A stretch of 64,000 bases of DNA from CAVOGJ01 sp963700865 (lineage in GTDB: Bacteria > Planctomycetota > Planctomycetia > Pirellulales > Pirellulaceae): the NCBI GenBank assembly GCA_963700865.1, contig CAVOZC010000019.1:62001-126000 (forward strand), written 5' to 3'. How positions within the stretch are numbered: the stretch's first letter is position 1; each line of letters starts with the position of its first letter. The position numbers and the translations under genes are program-made. The notes under the pieces are model-generated. The model had not been told where the DNA came from. It was given only the letters and a program-made list of their open reading frames with translations, and made no database searches. Below are positions 47,489 to 58,052 of this stretch, in pieces.

Positions 47489-48827
47489 CTAGGTCGTGGT
47501 ATAGACGCGGTGGTCGTGGATGGCTCTCACCCGTATGCCGAAGATCGCGATCACGATGAAACAGATGAGAGGCAGGAGGAAGGACAGTTCGACTCCCTGC
47601 CGGTCAATAAAGTAACCCTGCGCCAGCGGCAATACCGAGCCCCCGGCAATCGCCATCACCAGCCCGGCGGCGGCGAGCTTCGAATCGTCTCCCAGTCGCC
47701 GCAGTCCGATTCCATAGATCGTGGGAAACATGAGTGACATGCAGCCCGAAACACCCACCAAAGCGTACAGCCCCGGCACACCGCCCACGAACATCGCCAC
47801 GCCGCACAACCCGATCGCCACGATCGACAACAGGGACAGCAACATGCCCGCGTTGAGATACTTGAGCAGGTACGTGCAGACGAACCGACTGGCCGCAAAC
47901 AGCATCAGCGAATAGATCGCATAATTCTGCGCCCGCGCCACGGCGGCCGCTTCTTCCAGCCCGGCGGACATAAACACCTGCGTCCCGTAATGCACGATGT
48001 AGGTCCAGACCGTAATCTGGGCTCCCACATAAAACGCCTGCGCGACGACACTCTCGCGATACCGCGGATTTTTCAGCAAGCGACGCAGCGTCCCGCCAAA
48101 ATCGAGCGATTTTCCCTCATCCTTGCTCTGCGGCATGTGCCACATCCAGATCAAGACAAAGACGATGGCGATGACGAATCCAATCGCCACATAGGGCGCG
48201 CGAACGACCGCCAGATCGGCCATTTTGACCGCGTTGAATTGTTCGATCGGCAGCGCCTGCGCGGTCGGTGGCACTGAGTTTGTCGAGCCGTTCCAGAATG
48301 AATCTCTTGGCGACCCAGGCACCCGTGATCGAGCCCAGGGGATTGAACGACTGAGCAAAATTCAGACGTTGCGTCGCCGTCTCCTCGGCTCCCATCGACA
48401 GAATGTACGGATTGGCACTCGTTTCCAAAAAGCTTAGCCCGCAGGTCATGACAAAAAACGCCGCGCAAAAGGGCCAGAAGAGGCCGACCCAACTGGCCGG
48501 AATGAAGGCGATGCCACCCGCCGCGTATAGTAGTAGACCCACCAGGATGCCGAACTTATAGGTATAGCGTTTGATGAGGATTGCCGCGGGAATTGCCATA
48601 AAGCAGTAACCGCCGTAGAAGGCGAACTGCACGAAGGCGCTGATGAACACGCTCTGGTTAAAAATCGTGCCGAACGCCTTCACGAGCGGATTGGTGATGT
48701 CGTTGGCGAATCCCCACAGCGCGAAGCAAAAGGTGATCAAAATAAAGGGAATCAGGATTTCGCGGGCGACCACGGGACTCGGCCGGTGGTCATTCCCTGG
48801 CCCGCTGGTGGAGTGGGAATTGCTCAC
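47489..48827 (-). CDS. FucP-like sugar:H+ symporter (MFS), frame disrupted
   Basis: A major facilitator superfamily sugar porter of the L-fucose/glucose-galactose permease group, with about 12 membrane segments. The first half (from ATG 48827) reads PFILITFCFALWGFANDITN, VQFAFYGGYCFMAIPAAILI, GLSFLETSANPYILSMG, LNFAQSFNPLGSITGAWVAK, all strong FucP marks. Near 48265 the frame shifts and the second half follows (IVHYGTQVFMSAGLEEAAA, SGCMSLMFPTIYGIGLRRLG, AIAGGSVLPLAQGYFIDRQG). It imports a monosaccharide across the inner membrane. Its start overlaps the stop of the aldo/keto reductase gene by four bases, so it is the last gene of that operon. Confidence 0.87.
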
Positions 48828-49887
48828 GCATGCCTCTTCGCGTTCATGTCAGGCAGATAGGGGTAATCGGCATCCATCAGCCCGCGCTCTTTCAGGGCCA
48901 GCCAGAACTCACCGGGAAGGGTCGCCTGCACCGCCGCCACATTCTGCCGGACTCGATCCGGCCGGGTGCTGCTGAGTGCCACGGCCAGCACACCGGGTGG
49001 GCTGATCCCAAACACCACGCAGGCCAGGGCCGGATTGACCGCGAATTCCTGGCAAGTCGCGTGGAAGGCCGATCGCCAGGCGGACAGCCGCTCGCCTTCG
49101 TCCGTTTCCGGCAGGATGCGGCGATAGTTGTAAAATTCGCCACCGACGAGAAAACCGGCGTTGAAGACGGCGCTGTTCATCACGCCAACATCGTCCGCCC
49201 TCAGTCGCTCGATAAACTGCAGCAGCTCCTTGGGATGCGAGTGAATGGTCAGGCTGTTCGCCGTCATGACCCAATCGAGTGGTTGCCGATCGTACAGATC
49301 GCGGATCACGGTCCAGTCCTTCGAGCCGACGCCGATGCCCTGAACTCGGCCGTCACGCTTGAGGTCCTCTAGGCGCGGTAGGCATGCAAAATGTGCTCCC
49401 AACGGGCTTCCCGTTCCGCCGCATCATTCGCGGCCGCCAGATACTCATCCGGATCATGCACCGAGACCATCTGCGGTGCATAGTCTCCCAGCAGGGAGCA
49501 TCCTTCCTCGTAGCAGCGCAGAATACCGTCATAGCTGATATCGAACGTGGCGTCGTATTGCAAGTCGACCCACACGCCGGGTTCGAATGTGGGCTCGGAG
49601 GTCGTCAGCGGGACGCGTCTCCACCCGAGTTTATTACTGATGACGACGCGCGCCGGATCGACGTGCAGCGCTTTGAGGTGCCGTCCGATGTTTTCCAGCG
49701 CCAACCCCGCACCGTACTTGCCGGCGGTGTCGACGACGACTGGCCCCTCGATCTGCTGAAACCATTCCGAGATGATCCCGCGTTGGACGTCGTCTGGCAG
49801 CGCCACGTATTGATTGCCCAGCGAACCCGTCCCGAAGACGATTGGCGGAACCGTGATCCCCGTTTTTCCCAAGGGCATTCGCTGCAT
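48824..49887 (-). CDS. Aldo/keto reductase, L-fucose (threo-aldose) dehydrogenase-like, frame disrupted
   Basis: An aldo/keto reductase TIM barrel. From ATG 49887 the protein begins MPLGKTGITVPPIVFGTGSL, with the catalytic-tetrad region VVVDTAGKYGAGLALENIGR (Asp/Tyr) and VVISNKLGWRR (Lys), and YDGILRCYEEGCSLLGDYAP. Near 49375 the frame changes and continues KRDGRVQGIGVGSKDWTVIR, then FNAGFLVGGEFYNY. This pattern (long insert after the lysine, GxGSKDW) is that of D-threo-aldose 1-dehydrogenase, which oxidises L-fucose to L-fucono-lactone with NAD(P). It sits between the epimerase gene (8-base gap) and a FucP-like transporter (4-base overlap). Confidence 0.8.
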
Positions 49888-49895
49888 GGGGCCAC

Positions 49896-51166
49896 TCAGT
49901 GCAAGCCGGACTGGAGAGCGTCGAGATGGCGCCCAAAATGATCATTCAATACTTCCGCGTAGGTCTCGGGATGCGCCCGCAGGCACGCCTTGACGGTGGG
50001 TCCCCAGTGGCTGTCCGTGAGCACGCTGCCAAACGTGCAATGCAGGATCTGGCGTCCTGGCTTGGTGAAGCCCCGACCCTGCGGGACTTCCGACCACAAT
50101 TCGAGGTACTCGCGTTCGAGCGTCTCCAGGGTGGCATCGTCGGCTGGCGGCGCATCGGCCAGGGTTGCCGAGACGTGATACGTCGCCTTGTCGGTTTCGT
50201 AGCGGGCACGAGAGAAATCAACGATGCCTCGAAAGGCGGCTTCGTCGTGACGAGCCACGACGCGGAGCGCCTCGAGATAGCTCGTCCCGGCTGTCTTGAC
50301 ATGAAACAGGCCGCGCGTGGCCTTTGCCAACAGCCCGTACATCGATAGCTTGTCGGAACCTGAGTGCAAGCTGATTTTGTACGGTCCGAGCAGCCCCGCA
50401 ATGGCGGCATGATCGTGCAGCGACGCCTCGAGTGCGGACAGGTCTCCTTTGAAATCGACACCCTTCTCAAAGTCGCCAATAAAACGCGGCGCGAGGCTCA
50501 CCAGTTTCATGCCATTGGTCAGGCACTCGCTGGCAATAATGTAGTGTTCCGCGAGCGTGGTGGGCTGTTCGGTTTCGTCGACCGACAGCTCGATCTCATA
50601 ATCATGGCCGGCGGCAGTTTGCACTTGTCGGATGTGGTTGGCCAATCCAATCGCCGACGCGATGGCTCGTCCATACTTGACGGCCGCTCGCATGCAGGCT
50701 TCTTCAGTCAGACGAATTGTCGTGGAGGTATCCAGGCGAATTTGTTGATCAAGGTATTTGTCAAACCAGGCGCAAATTCGCGGGCAATCGCAAATTTCTC
50801 GCGAATCGTCGCCTCATCGTAGTCGTCCGCCTGCTGATCGACTTCGCCCGAGGGATCGATCGTGAAGAACGTAAAGCCGGCTGCCGCCGTCGCATCGACA
50901 TCCGCCGGAGTCTTAAGATGGTCCGCATCCGCGCCAATGTCTCCCGACCAACCAGACTGGAGGGCGCCGGTCATCGCGTCCTCCATCACTTGCTCAGGCG
51001 AGCGTCCCGTGCGCGTCATTTCGCGGATGGACTGTTGAGGGAAAATCGGTGCGATCCCTTGGCCACACCGCTTCATCGCTGCCACATGTCCTGGGGTCGC
51101 CAGGCCAATGCGGTCCCCAAAGCCAAAGCTTGGCGTCGTCCCCAGTGTCGTGCATTTCTTAGTCAT
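49896..51166 (-). CDS. UxaE-like tagaturonate epimerase family protein, frame disrupted
   Basis: Two frames joined near 50700 give one protein of about 420 residues. The N-terminal part (from 51166) reads LGTTPSFGFGDRIGLATPGH, SIREMTRTGRSPEQVMEDAM, GADADHLKTPADVDATAAAG. The C-terminal part reads YEIELSVDETEQPTTLAEHY, GLLGPYKISLHSGSDKLSMY, GLFHVKTAGTSYLEALRVVA, LHCTFGSVLTDSHWG. This matches the UxaE family, metal-dependent epimerases interconverting tagaturonate and fructuronate. The metal ligands probably include the Asp/Glu/His of these motifs. In this setting (next to fucose-type enzymes) the true substrate may be another keto acid. It overlaps the dehydrogenase gene upstream by 8 bases. 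Confidence 0.8.
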
Positions 51167-52193
51167 AAGATGCCTCAGTCAATGCCACGTGCAGCTTGGT
51201 CACTCGGTCCGGATATGCATCCCAGTCCCGCAACGCCCCCGCTGCCTCGCGGAGCGGAACGGCCTGCGTGATGACGAGGTCGAGCGGAAAGTTGCCCTGT
51301 TCGAGCATCTCGATCACACGCTCAAAGTCGCATCGTAGTGCATTTCGGGACCCGCGAATATCGAGTTCCTTGTAAACAAACGGTGTCGTATCGTACTGCA
51401 CGGGCTCTTTGGCCCAGCCGATGTACACGACGCGGCCCGCGGCCGCCACCTCCTCCACCGCGGTGCGATAACAAGCGGGCAGACCGACCGCCTCGATGAT
51501 CACGTCGGGTCCGCGGCCATCGGTCAGCGAAACCAGGGCGGAATGCAGGTCCTGCGATTTGGAATGGATCGTCGCGGTCGCCCCACAGGCCTTCGCCGTG
51601 GCAAGCTTTGTCTCCTCCACGTCGATCGCGATGACGCGAGCACCGGCGTATGCCGCGCCGGAAATGGCGCCCAGCCCGATCGCTCCACAGCCGATCACGG
51701 CCACCGTGTCCGCATCCGAAACCTGACCCCGTGCGACGGCATGAAAGCCGACCGTCAGCGGCTCGACCAGTGCCAATTCGGCTGACGAGAGCGTTTCACT
51801 GACCAGCACCTTGTCCGGGACCACGGTGAAGTATTCGCACATCGCTCCGTCACGTTGGACGCCCAGCGTCTGGTTGTTTTGGCAGCAATTCGGGCGCTGA
51901 CGCCGACAAGCCGCGCAGTGACCGCAATTCGAGTAGGGAATGACAAGCACCCTCTGGTCGACGCGCAAGTCAGCCCGTACGTCTGAACCGATCTCCACAA
52001 TCGTCGCCGCGATTTCGTGGCCCGGAATCCTCGGAAAGGTGACGAGTGGATTGACGCCGCGAAAGGCGGCAAGATCGCTGCCACAAAATCCAACGCGATC
52101 AATTCGCAGCAAAACCTGGTCCTTGGGCAACGTCGGAGACGGGCGCTCGATGAGGTCGACGTGACCCGGTTGATTCATCACGATTGCTTTCAT
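51159..52193 (-). CDS. Zinc-dependent alcohol dehydrogenase (MDR), sugar-acid type
   Basis: A medium-chain zinc alcohol dehydrogenase. Catalytic zinc region: RVGFCGSDLAAFRG and PRIPGHEIAATIVEIG. Structural zinc cluster: YSNCGHCAACRRQRPNCCQN (four cysteines). Rossmann motif: VAVIGCGAIGLGAISGAAYA followed by Asp of VIAIDVEETKLA, indicating NAD. The start is ATG 52193; a longer frame adds 13 residues without support. Closest in style to L-galactonate, L-idonate or L-fuconate-type dehydrogenases that oxidise a secondary hydroxyl of a sugar acid. It is the first gene of the minus-strand sugar operon (dehydrogenase, epimerase, reductase, transporter). Confidence 0.85.
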   Translation of the reverse strand: MKAIVMNQPGHVDLIERPSPTLPKDQVLLRIDRVGFCGSDLAAFRGVNPLVTFPRIPGHEIAATIVEIGSDVRADLRVDQRVLVIPYSNCGHCAACRRQRPNCCQNNQTLGVQRDGAMCEYFTVVPDKVLVSETLSSAELALVEPLTVGFHAVARGQVSDADTVAVIGCGAIGLGAISGAAYAGARVIAIDVEETKLATAKACGATATIHSKSQDLHSALVSLTDGRGPDVIIEAVGLPACYRTAVEEVAAAGRVVYIGWAKEPVQYDTTPFVYKELDIRGSRNALRCDFERVIEMLEQGNFPLDLVITQAVPLREAAGALRDWDAYPDRVTKLHVALTEASYD

Positions 52194-52695
52194 CGCCCGT
52201 CGGCCACCCTGTATCGATCTCACCACTGACAAACTGCGATTCTACACCATGGGATCCGACTCGACGACCATCGGCGAGCATGGCGGACGACCGACCAACG
52301 CCGCTTGCGCCTTCATCTGCCTGAGTCCCGACTTGGTCTTACCCTACACGCTCGCCGGAGATGTGCCCGAGCCCGTGCAATGAAAACGACCTACTTTGCG
52401 CTTTCCGGGAAGTTTGTGCGGGCGTCCCGTGGTGACTGGCATCCGCCGAGCGCGGAAGTGGCGATGCGGAGAACGAATCAGGTCGATACGGGGATGGTCG
52501 CAAGTACGTTCCACGTGCTTCGAGCGGCCGCCGTGCGTTGGCTTGACGCCGGGTAGAGACCATCTAGACTTGACGCCACGTCTGTCATCGGACGCCACGT
52601 CTGTCATCGCGACACGAATCACCGATCGCGCGGATGAACGTCAATGCCTTCAAGACGGTCATGCCAAGGAGCCAGAGCGAACGCTGGATGTAGCC
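52194..52695. promoter_or_regulatory. Divergent control region between the two sugar operons
   Basis: About 500 bases with no supportable gene, placed between two operons that point away from each other, so both promoters should lie here. A perfect 19-bp direct repeat (GACGCCACGTCTGTCATCG at 52572-52590 and 52591-52609) lies about 90 bases before the PhyH start and could be an operator; this is inference. An open frame on the plus strand runs through but reads as non-coding until the PhyH start. Confidence 0.4.
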
Positions 52696-53506
52696 ATGAG
52701 TATCATCGCGGAGTCCGAGCGCACGCTGTATCACACCGAAGGGTACATGGTCCTACCCAAGGTGATCCCAGCGGAGATGTTGACCGAGCTGCGTGAAGAA
52801 TGCTCGTACTACCTGGGCTACTTTGATTCCATCATGGATGCCAAGGGTGTGCAGGTCGACAAACTCTGCCACCGCGGCAAGCGATATTTCATCAATAACC
52901 GCTATCGCCTGAGTTCCCGTCTTTGGAAATTCCTCTTCGGACCGCTGATGGCGGAAATTGCCCGGGCCACCGTGGGGCCGAATGCGTACTTGTTTCACGA
53001 GCAGTGGGTTGTGAAGGGAGCCGAGCAGGGCATGAAGTTCGGCTGGCATCAGGATAGCGGCTATGTGAAACACTATGATCCCACGACCCGGCACAAGCCC
53101 TATGTCACGGTGTGGTGCACGCTGGACGACGTCAGCGAGGAGAATGGTACGGTTTACCTGCTTGCCGCATTCACGAGGGGGCACCAAAGATAAATTGCTC
53201 GATCACTATCAGGAGCAAGGGACGAACGATGTGATCGGATACGAGGGCGACGACCCGGGAGAAGCGATGATTGTGCCGGCCGGCAGCGTTGTGGCGTTCA
53301 CCAGCTACAACCTGCATTGCAGTGGCCCGAACAGAACGGACCGCATGCGCAGGATCTACCTTCCGCAGTACAGCGGCGAGCCGATCCGTCGGCCGGATGG
53401 CAAGCCCTGGGCGATGGCGGTGCCTTTTCTCAAGGATGGGAAGATCGTCTACGATCATGCGGACGACGCGGCCGAAAAATATGGGCCCTTTCCGGAACGG
53501 GCCTAG
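52696..53506 (+). CDS. PhyH-family 2-oxoglutarate/iron dioxygenase, frame disrupted
   Basis: A phytanoyl-CoA dioxygenase-like protein of about 270 residues from ATG 52696. N-terminal part: YHTEGYMVLPKVIPAEMLTE, LFHEQWVVKGAEQGMKFGWH with the iron ligands in WHQDSGYV (HxD), and VTVWCTLDDVSEENGTVYLL. Near 53175 the frame slips and the sequence resumes with DKLLDHYQEQ, AMIVPAGSVVAFTSYNLHCS (distal iron histidine) and GPNRTDRMRRIYLPQYS (Arg binding 2-oxoglutarate). Such enzymes hydroxylate small molecules using O2 and 2-oxoglutarate; many planctomycete copies sit in sugar loci with unknown substrates. It is first in the plus-strand glycoside hydrolase operon. Confidence 0.85.
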
Positions 53507-53545
53507 CATGGGGCATCCTGGATCACGCCGTGCAGTGAGTGTCGC

Positions 53546-55561
53546 ATGATCGGTACCCCCGCAGATCGCTTTGCCCGCGACGGTGATCGCCTTGTCTGGC
53601 GGCGGCAAGACCAACGGCTCTGGGTGGAGCCATGGGGACCCGATTGTTTCCGTGTGCGGGCAACTGTCTTGCCCGAGATGCCCCTCCGCGATTGGAGTCT
53701 GATCAAACCGGGGGCGACGACCGTGGAGATCTCCATCGGATCGGGCGGGGCCCGCATGGTCAATGGACGCCTTACCGCCAAAGTCGACCGTGAGGGACGC
53801 ATTCGCTTTTTCAAGACCGGTTCCACGGAACCACTCGTCGAGGAAATGGCTTCCCGCATCAACGATCCGCCATCGCGCACGTTCCAGCCGATCGGGGGCG
53901 ATCTCAGCCAGGCCACGGTTTCATTCACGGCCTGGGAGGAGGAACGCGTCTACGGCCTCGGTCAGCACCGCCATGGCTTGTTGGACCAAAAAGGATGCGT
54001 GCTGGACCTCAGGCATCGCAATTCCGAAATCTCAATTCCCTTCTTCTTCTCCAGTCGGGGCTATGGTCTGCTCTGGCACAATCCGGGTGTGGGCAGAGTT
54101 GAGATTGGCCGCACACGGACGAGGTGGGTGGCCGAGGCGACTCGGTTGATTGACTATGTCGTGGTCACGGCGGATGGCCCTGCCGGCATCATGGAGCGGT
54201 ACGCCGATCTGACAGGCCATCCTCCCGACTTGCCGGCATGGGCAGCGGGGTTTTGGCAATGCAAACTGCGCTACAAGACGCAAGACGAATTGTTGGCGGT
54301 GGCGCGGGAGCATCATCGGCGTGGTTTGCCAATGTCCGTCATCGTGATTGACTATTTCCATTGGACCAGGATGGGCGACTGGAAGTTCGATCCCGTCTGC
54401 TGGCCCGATCCGGCCGCCATGGTGCGAGAATTGGAATCGATGGGGATCAAGGTCATGGTTTCTGTCTGGCCGACCGTCAACCCGGACAGCGAGAACTTTG
54501 CGGAACTGGACCAACGTGGACTACTGGTCCGTACCGAACGAGGGCTGAACAGCTTTGTGAAGTTCACGGATGCCCATGCCGAGCAGACGGTCATTTCCAG
54601 TTTGCTCGATACGACCCATCCGGAAGCCCGCGCGTTCATTTGGGAGAAAGTGCGGCAGAACTACGTTTCCCAGGGCATCCACCTGTGGTGGCTGGACGCG
54701 ATCGAGCCGGAGATGAAGGCCTATGATCACGATAACGTTCGCTATCACGCCGGCAATGGTCAGGAAGTTGGCTGTCTCTATCCGCTGGAACAGCAGCGAG
54801 CTTTTTTCGAGGGGATGCAGGGCGAAGGCGAGACCGAGATCCTCACCCTGGGACGGGCGGGCTTTGCCGGCAGTCAACGGTTTGGGGCGGCCATCTGGTC
54901 GGGAGACATCTACTCCACCTGGGAAGACCTGCGACAACAGGTCCGCGCCGGACTGAACATGGGCCTGAGCGGCATCCCCTGGTGGACCACCGACATTGGT
55001 GGCTTCTATGGGGGATCGGTGGACGACGAAGCCTTTCGTGAATTGCTCGTGCGCTGGTTTCAGTATGGGGCCTTTTGCCCGCTGTTTCGCCTGCACGGTT
55101 GGCGGAATAGTTCGCTGCAGCATCCGGAACAGAGCGACCCGACGCAAGGCGGCCCCAATGAGGTGTGGAGCTTTGGCGAGCGAGTGTACGACATTTGCCG
55201 TGAGTATCTGTTTCTCCGCGAGCGGCTGAGGCCTTATTTCATGGAACAGATGCACGAGGCTTCGCAGACGGGATGTCCGCCGATGCGGCCCCTGTTCTTT
55301 GATTTTCCCGCCGATCCATCCGCTGCCAAGGTGGATGACGCATTCCTGTTGGGCCCGGATCTGCTCGTCGCCCCGGTGCTCTATCCAGATACGTTCAGCC
55401 GGCCCGTTTATCTGCCCGCGGGAGCCGAGTGGGTGGATGCCTGGACAGGACAGTCATTTTCGGGCGGACAAACACGTGAAGCACCGGGGGCCTTGGAACG
55501 CATCCCGCTCTTTTTGCGGAACGGTCGCCCGCTTCCCATTCGGAGAACGGACCGCGCATGA
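53546..55561 (+). CDS. GH31 alpha-glycosidase (alpha-xylosidase-like)
   Basis: A 671-residue glycoside hydrolase family 31 enzyme. After an N-terminal beta-sandwich (RVYGLGQHRHGLLDQKGCVL, PFFFSSRGYGLLWHNPG) comes a TIM barrel: VIVIDYFHWTRMGDWKFDPV, VSVWPTVNPDSENF, nucleophile in GIHLWWLDAIEPE (Asp384), acid/base in IWSGDIYSTWEDL (Asp454), and LSGIPWWTTDIGGFYGG. The C-terminal sheet domain ends at residue 671. The WWLDAxEPE and STW features are those of alpha-xylosidases (YicI/xyloglucan type). No signal peptide is visible, so it would act on imported oligosaccharides unless the start is misread. It overlaps the mutarotase gene by four bases. Confidence 0.93.
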   Translation: MIGTPADRFARDGDRLVWRRQDQRLWVEPWGPDCFRVRATVLPEMPLRDWSLIKPGATTVEISIGSGGARMVNGRLTAKVDREGRIRFFKTGSTEPLVEEMASRINDPPSRTFQPIGGDLSQATVSFTAWEEERVYGLGQHRHGLLDQKGCVLDLRHRNSEISIPFFFSSRGYGLLWHNPGVGRVEIGRTRTRWVAEATRLIDYVVVTADGPAGIMERYADLTGHPPDLPAWAAGFWQCKLRYKTQDELLAVAREHHRRGLPMSVIVIDYFHWTRMGDWKFDPVCWPDPAAMVRELESMGIKVMVSVWPTVNPDSENFAELDQRGLLVRTERGLNSFVKFTDAHAEQTVISSLLDTTHPEARAFIWEKVRQNYVSQGIHLWWLDAIEPEMKAYDHDNVRYHAGNGQEVGCLYPLEQQRAFFEGMQGEGETEILTLGRAGFAGSQRFGAAIWSGDIYSTWEDLRQQVRAGLNMGLSGIPWWTTDIGGFYGGSVDDEAFRELLVRWFQYGAFCPLFRLHGWRNSSLQHPEQSDPTQGGPNEVWSFGERVYDICREYLFLRERLRPYFMEQMHEASQTGCPPMRPLFFDFPADPSAAKVDDAFLLGPDLLVAPVLYPDTFSRPVYLPAGAEWVDAWTGQSFSGGQTREAPGALERIPLFLRNGRPLPIRRTDRA

Positions 55562-56341
55562 ATACCCAGCTTTGTCTGCGGCTGTGCCTGCTGATCAGCG
55601 CGATCCCAGTCGCTGCGTCGCCCGGCTTCTCGCCTTATGAAAACTACTTGATGACGGGAAAGGAGACGCACGTGGGGCTGATCGCCGAGATCAAGCCACA
55701 ACGTCGATCCGATTTTGAGAAAGCCTGGCGTCAATGCGGAGCGGAACGCCTTCAACAGAGCCTCGAGCGGGCGGGTATCTCGAGGTTGCGGGCCTTTACC
55801 CGGCAGATCGAAGGCAAAGAGTACGTCGTGATGTATTTCGCCTATGCGGGCGGACGACCCTATTTAGGGGCGGCGGCCGGCTTCGAACAAGCGACCGTGC
55901 CCATCGATTGGTCCGCGACGACCACCGCGCATCCTCGCGCGAAGACCTACGACCGCCACTGGTTGCAAATGGAATGGATCAACTTCATCGCGGGCCATCA
56001 GGAGACCCAGGCCGAGCCGCAACGGCTGATGATTGCCACCTCCGTGATTCCCGCCATGGAGATGCAGTATCGCACGCTGCACCAGACCGTGTGGCCCGGC
56101 GTGGTGGACCAGGCGGTCCGCGGCAAAATACGCAACCTGAATATCTTCCTGGTGGAATTGGACGACCACGTTGGCCGAATTTCTTTACCTGGAATATGTC
56201 GGTACCGATCAGGCAGCCGACGATGCGGCCAACAAACAAGACCCGATCAATCAACGCTGGTGGAAATTGACCGACGCCTGCCAACAGCCATTTACCGATG
56301 TCAAGGAAGGCACGTGGACCTCGATGGATGCGGTGGAGTGA
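55558..56341 (+). CDS. Secreted double L-rhamnose mutarotase-like protein, frame disrupted
   Basis: A protein with signal peptide (LRLCLLISAIPVAASPG) and two copies of the RhaM-type dimeric ferredoxin-like fold. Copy 1: HVGLIAEIKPQRRSDFEKAW, GISRLRAFTRQIEGKEYVVM. Copy 2: EMQYRTLHQTVWPGVVDQAV, IRNLNIFLVELDDHV. Near 56170 the frame shifts, and the end of copy 2 follows (LAEFLYLEYVGTDQAADDAA, DPINQRWWKLTDACQQPF), closing with TGA at 56341. RhaM enzymes exchange alpha and beta anomers of L-rhamnose or similar deoxysugars. A tandem secreted version is unusual. It is translationally coupled to the GH31 gene. Confidence 0.8.
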
Positions 56342-56354
56342 ATTTGCCAACCCC

Positions 56355-58011
56355 ATGATTCGCACTCCCATCATGCTCGCGCAGCGAGCGGCCGCATCGC
56401 ACTGGATTCACTCGATATCACGGTCTTTGCCGCTTACATCGTGGCTCTGCTCGTCATTGGGGGCATGGTCAGTTATCGGCATCGCAAGAGCGACGACCTG
56501 TTTCTCGGTGGGCGTTCGATGGGTTGGGGGAATGTCGGCTTTTCGATCTTCGGTACCAACATCGGTCCCACCTTTCTCATCGCGACCTGTGGCGCAGGAT
56601 ACACCACCGGCATGGTTACGGCGAACTTTGAGTGGATGGCCTGGGTGTTTCTTTTTCTCCTCGGAATGGTGTTTGTCCCTTTCTACTTGACGACGAACAT
56701 TTCGACGATGCCCGAGTTCGTGGACCGACGATTCGGACCGCATTGTTATACGTTCATGTCGATCTACGCGTTGTTCGGTACGGTCGTTCTGTGGATCGGA
56801 GGCACGCTCTACGCTGGTGGCGCACTCCTTGCCCAGTTGCTTGGTTGGGACGTGATCTCCTGCATCTGGTTGCTGGCCGTCCTCGCCACGAGTTTCACGG
56901 TCACGGGTGGCTTGGTGGCGGTAATGGTGACGGACTCGTTCCAGTCCGTGCTGATGATCATCGGGGCCGCGGCCTTGTCGCTAATTGCCTTCTCTCACAT
57001 CGAGAAGTCTCGATGCCCTGCGGCACGTCAAGGTGGCAAATACTCCGCCAGAATTGACTTGGAAACTCTTCCACCCGTCGGATTCCGACACGCCCTGGTA
57101 TGCTTTTGTGCTGGGCTATCCCGTTTTGTCTCTCTGGTTCTGGTGCTCGGATCAGACGATCGTGCAGCGGGCATTGGGAGCCAGGGACTTGAAGCAGAGT
57201 CAGGCCGGGACGCTTTTCTGCGGCTTCCTGAAGATCCTGCCGCCGTTCATCTTTCTGTTTCCCGGGCATCTTTGCGGCCGTGTTACTGCCGGGCATCGAG
57301 GATGATAAGCAGGTCTTTCTCCAAATGGTGAATCGGTATCTGGGCTCCGGCCTCAAGGGACTGATCGTGGCCGTGCTGGTCGCGGCGGTCGTTTCGACCC
57401 TGAATTCGGGACTTAATTCCTTCAGCACCATTTACACGCTCGACATTCATCAGCGTTGGTTCTCCAACAATCGGTCGGAACACCATGTGAAAAATGTTGG
57501 TCGCGTCACAACCTTGTTGGCGGGACTGATGGCGGTGGGCATTGCCGTCTATCTGAAACGAGCCCAGGAAATCGGTGGTCTGAATCTGTTCGATCTGTTT
57601 CAATCGATTATCGGCTACATGGCACCGCCGGTTTCCGTCGTGTTTGTCCTCGGCATCTTCTGGAAACGCGCGACAGCCCTTGCCGCCCTGATCACGCTGT
57701 TGTTCGGTAGCATGCTGTGCCTGGGAATCGGGATTGCCAATTTTCACCAGGCAAGCTTCTTACTTAACGAAGAGGGGAAGAACATGCTGCCCCACTTTCT
57801 CTTTCAGTCGTTTCTCCTGTTCTGCCTGCTGATGGCGATCATGATCGGGGCTTCGCTGGCCAGCACGCACAGCACGCACGAGACAGCACTTCCCACGCTG
57901 CGGCAGGCGTACCAGCAACATAAAGGGCTGGGCAGAATCGCCGTGGTTGGCTGGACCATCCTGGCTGTGATCATGGTTTCCCTATATGTTTTCTTTCAAC
58001 TGTTGGTTTAA
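56355..58011 (+). CDS. Sodium:solute symporter (SSS family), frames disrupted
   Basis: A sodium/sugar-type symporter read across three to four frames with slips near 56395, 57000 and 57265; each piece fits the family. Pieces: ITVFAAYIVALLVIGGMVSY, DDLFLGGRSMGWGNVGFSIF, NIGPTFLIATCGAGYTTGM, STMPEFVDRRFGPHCYTFMS, VTGGLVAVMVTDSFQSVLMI, YPVLSLWFWCSDQTIVQRAL, AVLVAAVVSTLNSGLNSFST, LFDLFQSIIGYMAPPVSVVF. About 13 membrane segments. Expected to import a sugar or sugar acid with Na+. The sodium-site serine/threonine pair may be in the VVSTLNSGLNS helix. Between the mutarotase and GH141-like genes in the operon. Confidence 0.85.
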
Positions 58012-58052
58012 CTCGACGGTCGCTGGCGAGCGGTCCGCGCCCCTGACAAAGT

